From an uncultured Eubacteriales bacterium (GTDB lineage: Bacteria; Bacillota; Clostridia; Oscillospirales; Oscillospiraceae): a stretch of 5,841 nucleotides of DNA. Of the stretch, positions 5,253 through 5,841 are shown piece by piece. Below the pieces are notes generated by a model, which had not been told where the DNA came from, did not search any database, and worked only from the letters and a program-made list of their open reading frames with translations. The DNA is taken from positions 1-5,841 of the forward strand of contig USHP01000136.1 in the NCBI GenBank assembly GCA_900554625.1. The letters run 5' to 3'. Every line of letters begins with the position of its first letter. Positions within the stretch are counted from its first letter, which is position 1. The translations under genes and the position numbers were made by a program.

Positions 5253-5841
5253 TTACATCGTCCTCCTTGCCCTTGCGGGTCAGCTTATCCCGCATCCGTT
5301 CCAGGAGATTGCCCTGGTTTTCCTCTTTCTGTCCCGGGCAAAGTTCGTTATGCAGCAGCTTGTCCAGGGTCTGGGGGGCCAGATGCCGTTTCAGCATACC
5401 GCCCACCGCTACAGAAATGGCACCGGTTTCTTCAGAAACCACCACCACCACCGCATCGGAAACTTCGCTGGTTCCCACAGCGGCGTGGTGTCTGGTTCCC
5501 AATTCTTTGGGCAGATTGGGATTTTTGGACAGGGGCATGACGCAGCCGGCATAAGCAATTCTTCCTTCGCGGATAATCAAAGCACCGTCATGCAGTGGGG
5601 AATTGTGAAAGAAAATGTTGCGCAGCAGCGGATCGGATACCTGAGCATCGATCTGGGTGCCGGTCTTATAATACTCACTCAGGTGCTGCTCCCGGGCAAA
5701 GACAATCAGGGCGCCTACTTTATCCCGGCTCATGATTTCACAGGCCCGAACCGTCTGGGTAATCACCGTTTCCATTTCCTGAACCGGCTTGGAGCCGCCC
5801 AGGAAATCCGGTAGACGGACGCTTCCCAAGTGATCCAGCAT
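5239..5841 (-). CDS. cdaA: Diadenylate cyclase CdaA, 5' end outside window
   Basis: CdaA makes the second messenger c-di-AMP from two ATP molecules and is the main membrane-bound cyclase of Firmicutes, tied to potassium, osmotic and cell-wall homeostasis. Only the last 200 codons are visible. The family normally has three N-terminal membrane helices and about 270-290 residues, so the Met at the window edge is an internal residue and the true start lies to the right. The DAC domain is visible in full: KVGALIVF (41-48 of the visible part), FHNSPLHDGALII with the DGA catalytic motif (85-87), the GTRHHAA block (115-121) and SEETGAISVA (136-145). The third position of the RHR motif is His (residue 119) rather than the usual Arg. 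A charged tail follows from about 168. Overlap and order with cdaR support the call. Confidence 0.96.
   Translation of the reverse strand: MLDHLGSVRLPDFLGGSKPVQEMETVITQTVRACEIMSRDKVGALIVFAREQHLSEYYKTGTQIDAQVSDPLLRNIFFHNSPLHDGALIIREGRIAYAGCVMPLSKNPNLPKELGTRHHAAVGTSEVSDAVVVVVSEETGAISVAVGGMLKRHLAPQTLDKLLHNELCPGQKEENQGNLLERMRDKLTRKGKEDDVNEKE
5261..5268 (-). promoter_or_regulatory. Ribosome binding site of cdaR
   Basis: The minus strand reads AAGGAGGA, eight bases before the cdaR ATG at 5252. It lies inside the last codons of cdaA, before the 14-base overlap of the two reading frames, and supports ATG at 5252 as the true start. Confidence 0.8.

Noticed and set aside
4005..5540. Plus-strand open frame of 511 codons, longer than the gene opposite it
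   Set aside because: It lies antisense to cdaR and the end of cdaA, both with clear family motifs and ribosome binding sites. Its translation is rich in His, Gln, Gly, Asn and Arg with no recognisable domain, typical of a mirror frame of a moderately GC-rich gene.
5839..5841. ATG at the right edge as the start of cdaA
   Set aside because: The DAC family has N-terminal membrane helices before this point, so this Met is internal and the start lies outside the window.

Overview
The window is a compact stretch of bacterial chromosome with every gene on the minus strand. Eight protein genes run right to left with spacers of at most 49 bases. Two are cut by the window edges: the first gene has lost its N-terminal part at the right edge, and the last has lost its C-terminal part at the left edge. 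The families, the AGGAGG-type ribosome binding sites, the moderately high GC and the block yicC-remA-gmk-rpoZ-priA point to a Firmicute of the class Clostridia. A gut-type Oscillospiraceae/Ruminococcaceae relative is my best guess, but that placement is inference.

Layout in transcription order: (1) cdaA, membrane diadenylate cyclase, DAC domain present, N-terminal membrane helices outside the window (5239-5841); (2) cdaR/ybbR, its extracellular regulator (4008-5252); (3) an RseC/MucC-family membrane protein with a four-cysteine cluster (3557-4006); (4) yicC/yloC, endoribonuclease family (2686-3564); (5) remA (DUF370), small DNA-binding regulator (2419-2676); (6) gmk, guanylate kinase (1865-2422); (7) rpoZ, RNA polymerase omega (1640-1846); (8) priA, primosomal helicase, open from its start at 1590 to the left edge.

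The gene junctions are -14, +1, -8, +9, -4, +17 or +18, and +49 bases. Each start has a recognisable Shine-Dalgarno sequence, usually inside the end of the gene before it. I see no terminator hairpin and no convincing promoter, so the simplest reading is one transcript whose promoter lies beyond the right edge. The genes join c-di-AMP synthesis and its regulation to guanine nucleotide supply, transcription, RNA decay and replication restart.

This is mainly core housekeeping sequence. I found no mobile element, CRISPR array, RNA gene, toxin-antitoxin pair or undescribed system. The points worth a second look are a Histidine in place of the last Arginine of the conserved RHR motif of CdaA, the direct joining of the cdaAR pair to the yicC-priA block through an RseC-like gene with no glmM or coaBC in the visible gaps, and the small RseC-like protein itself.
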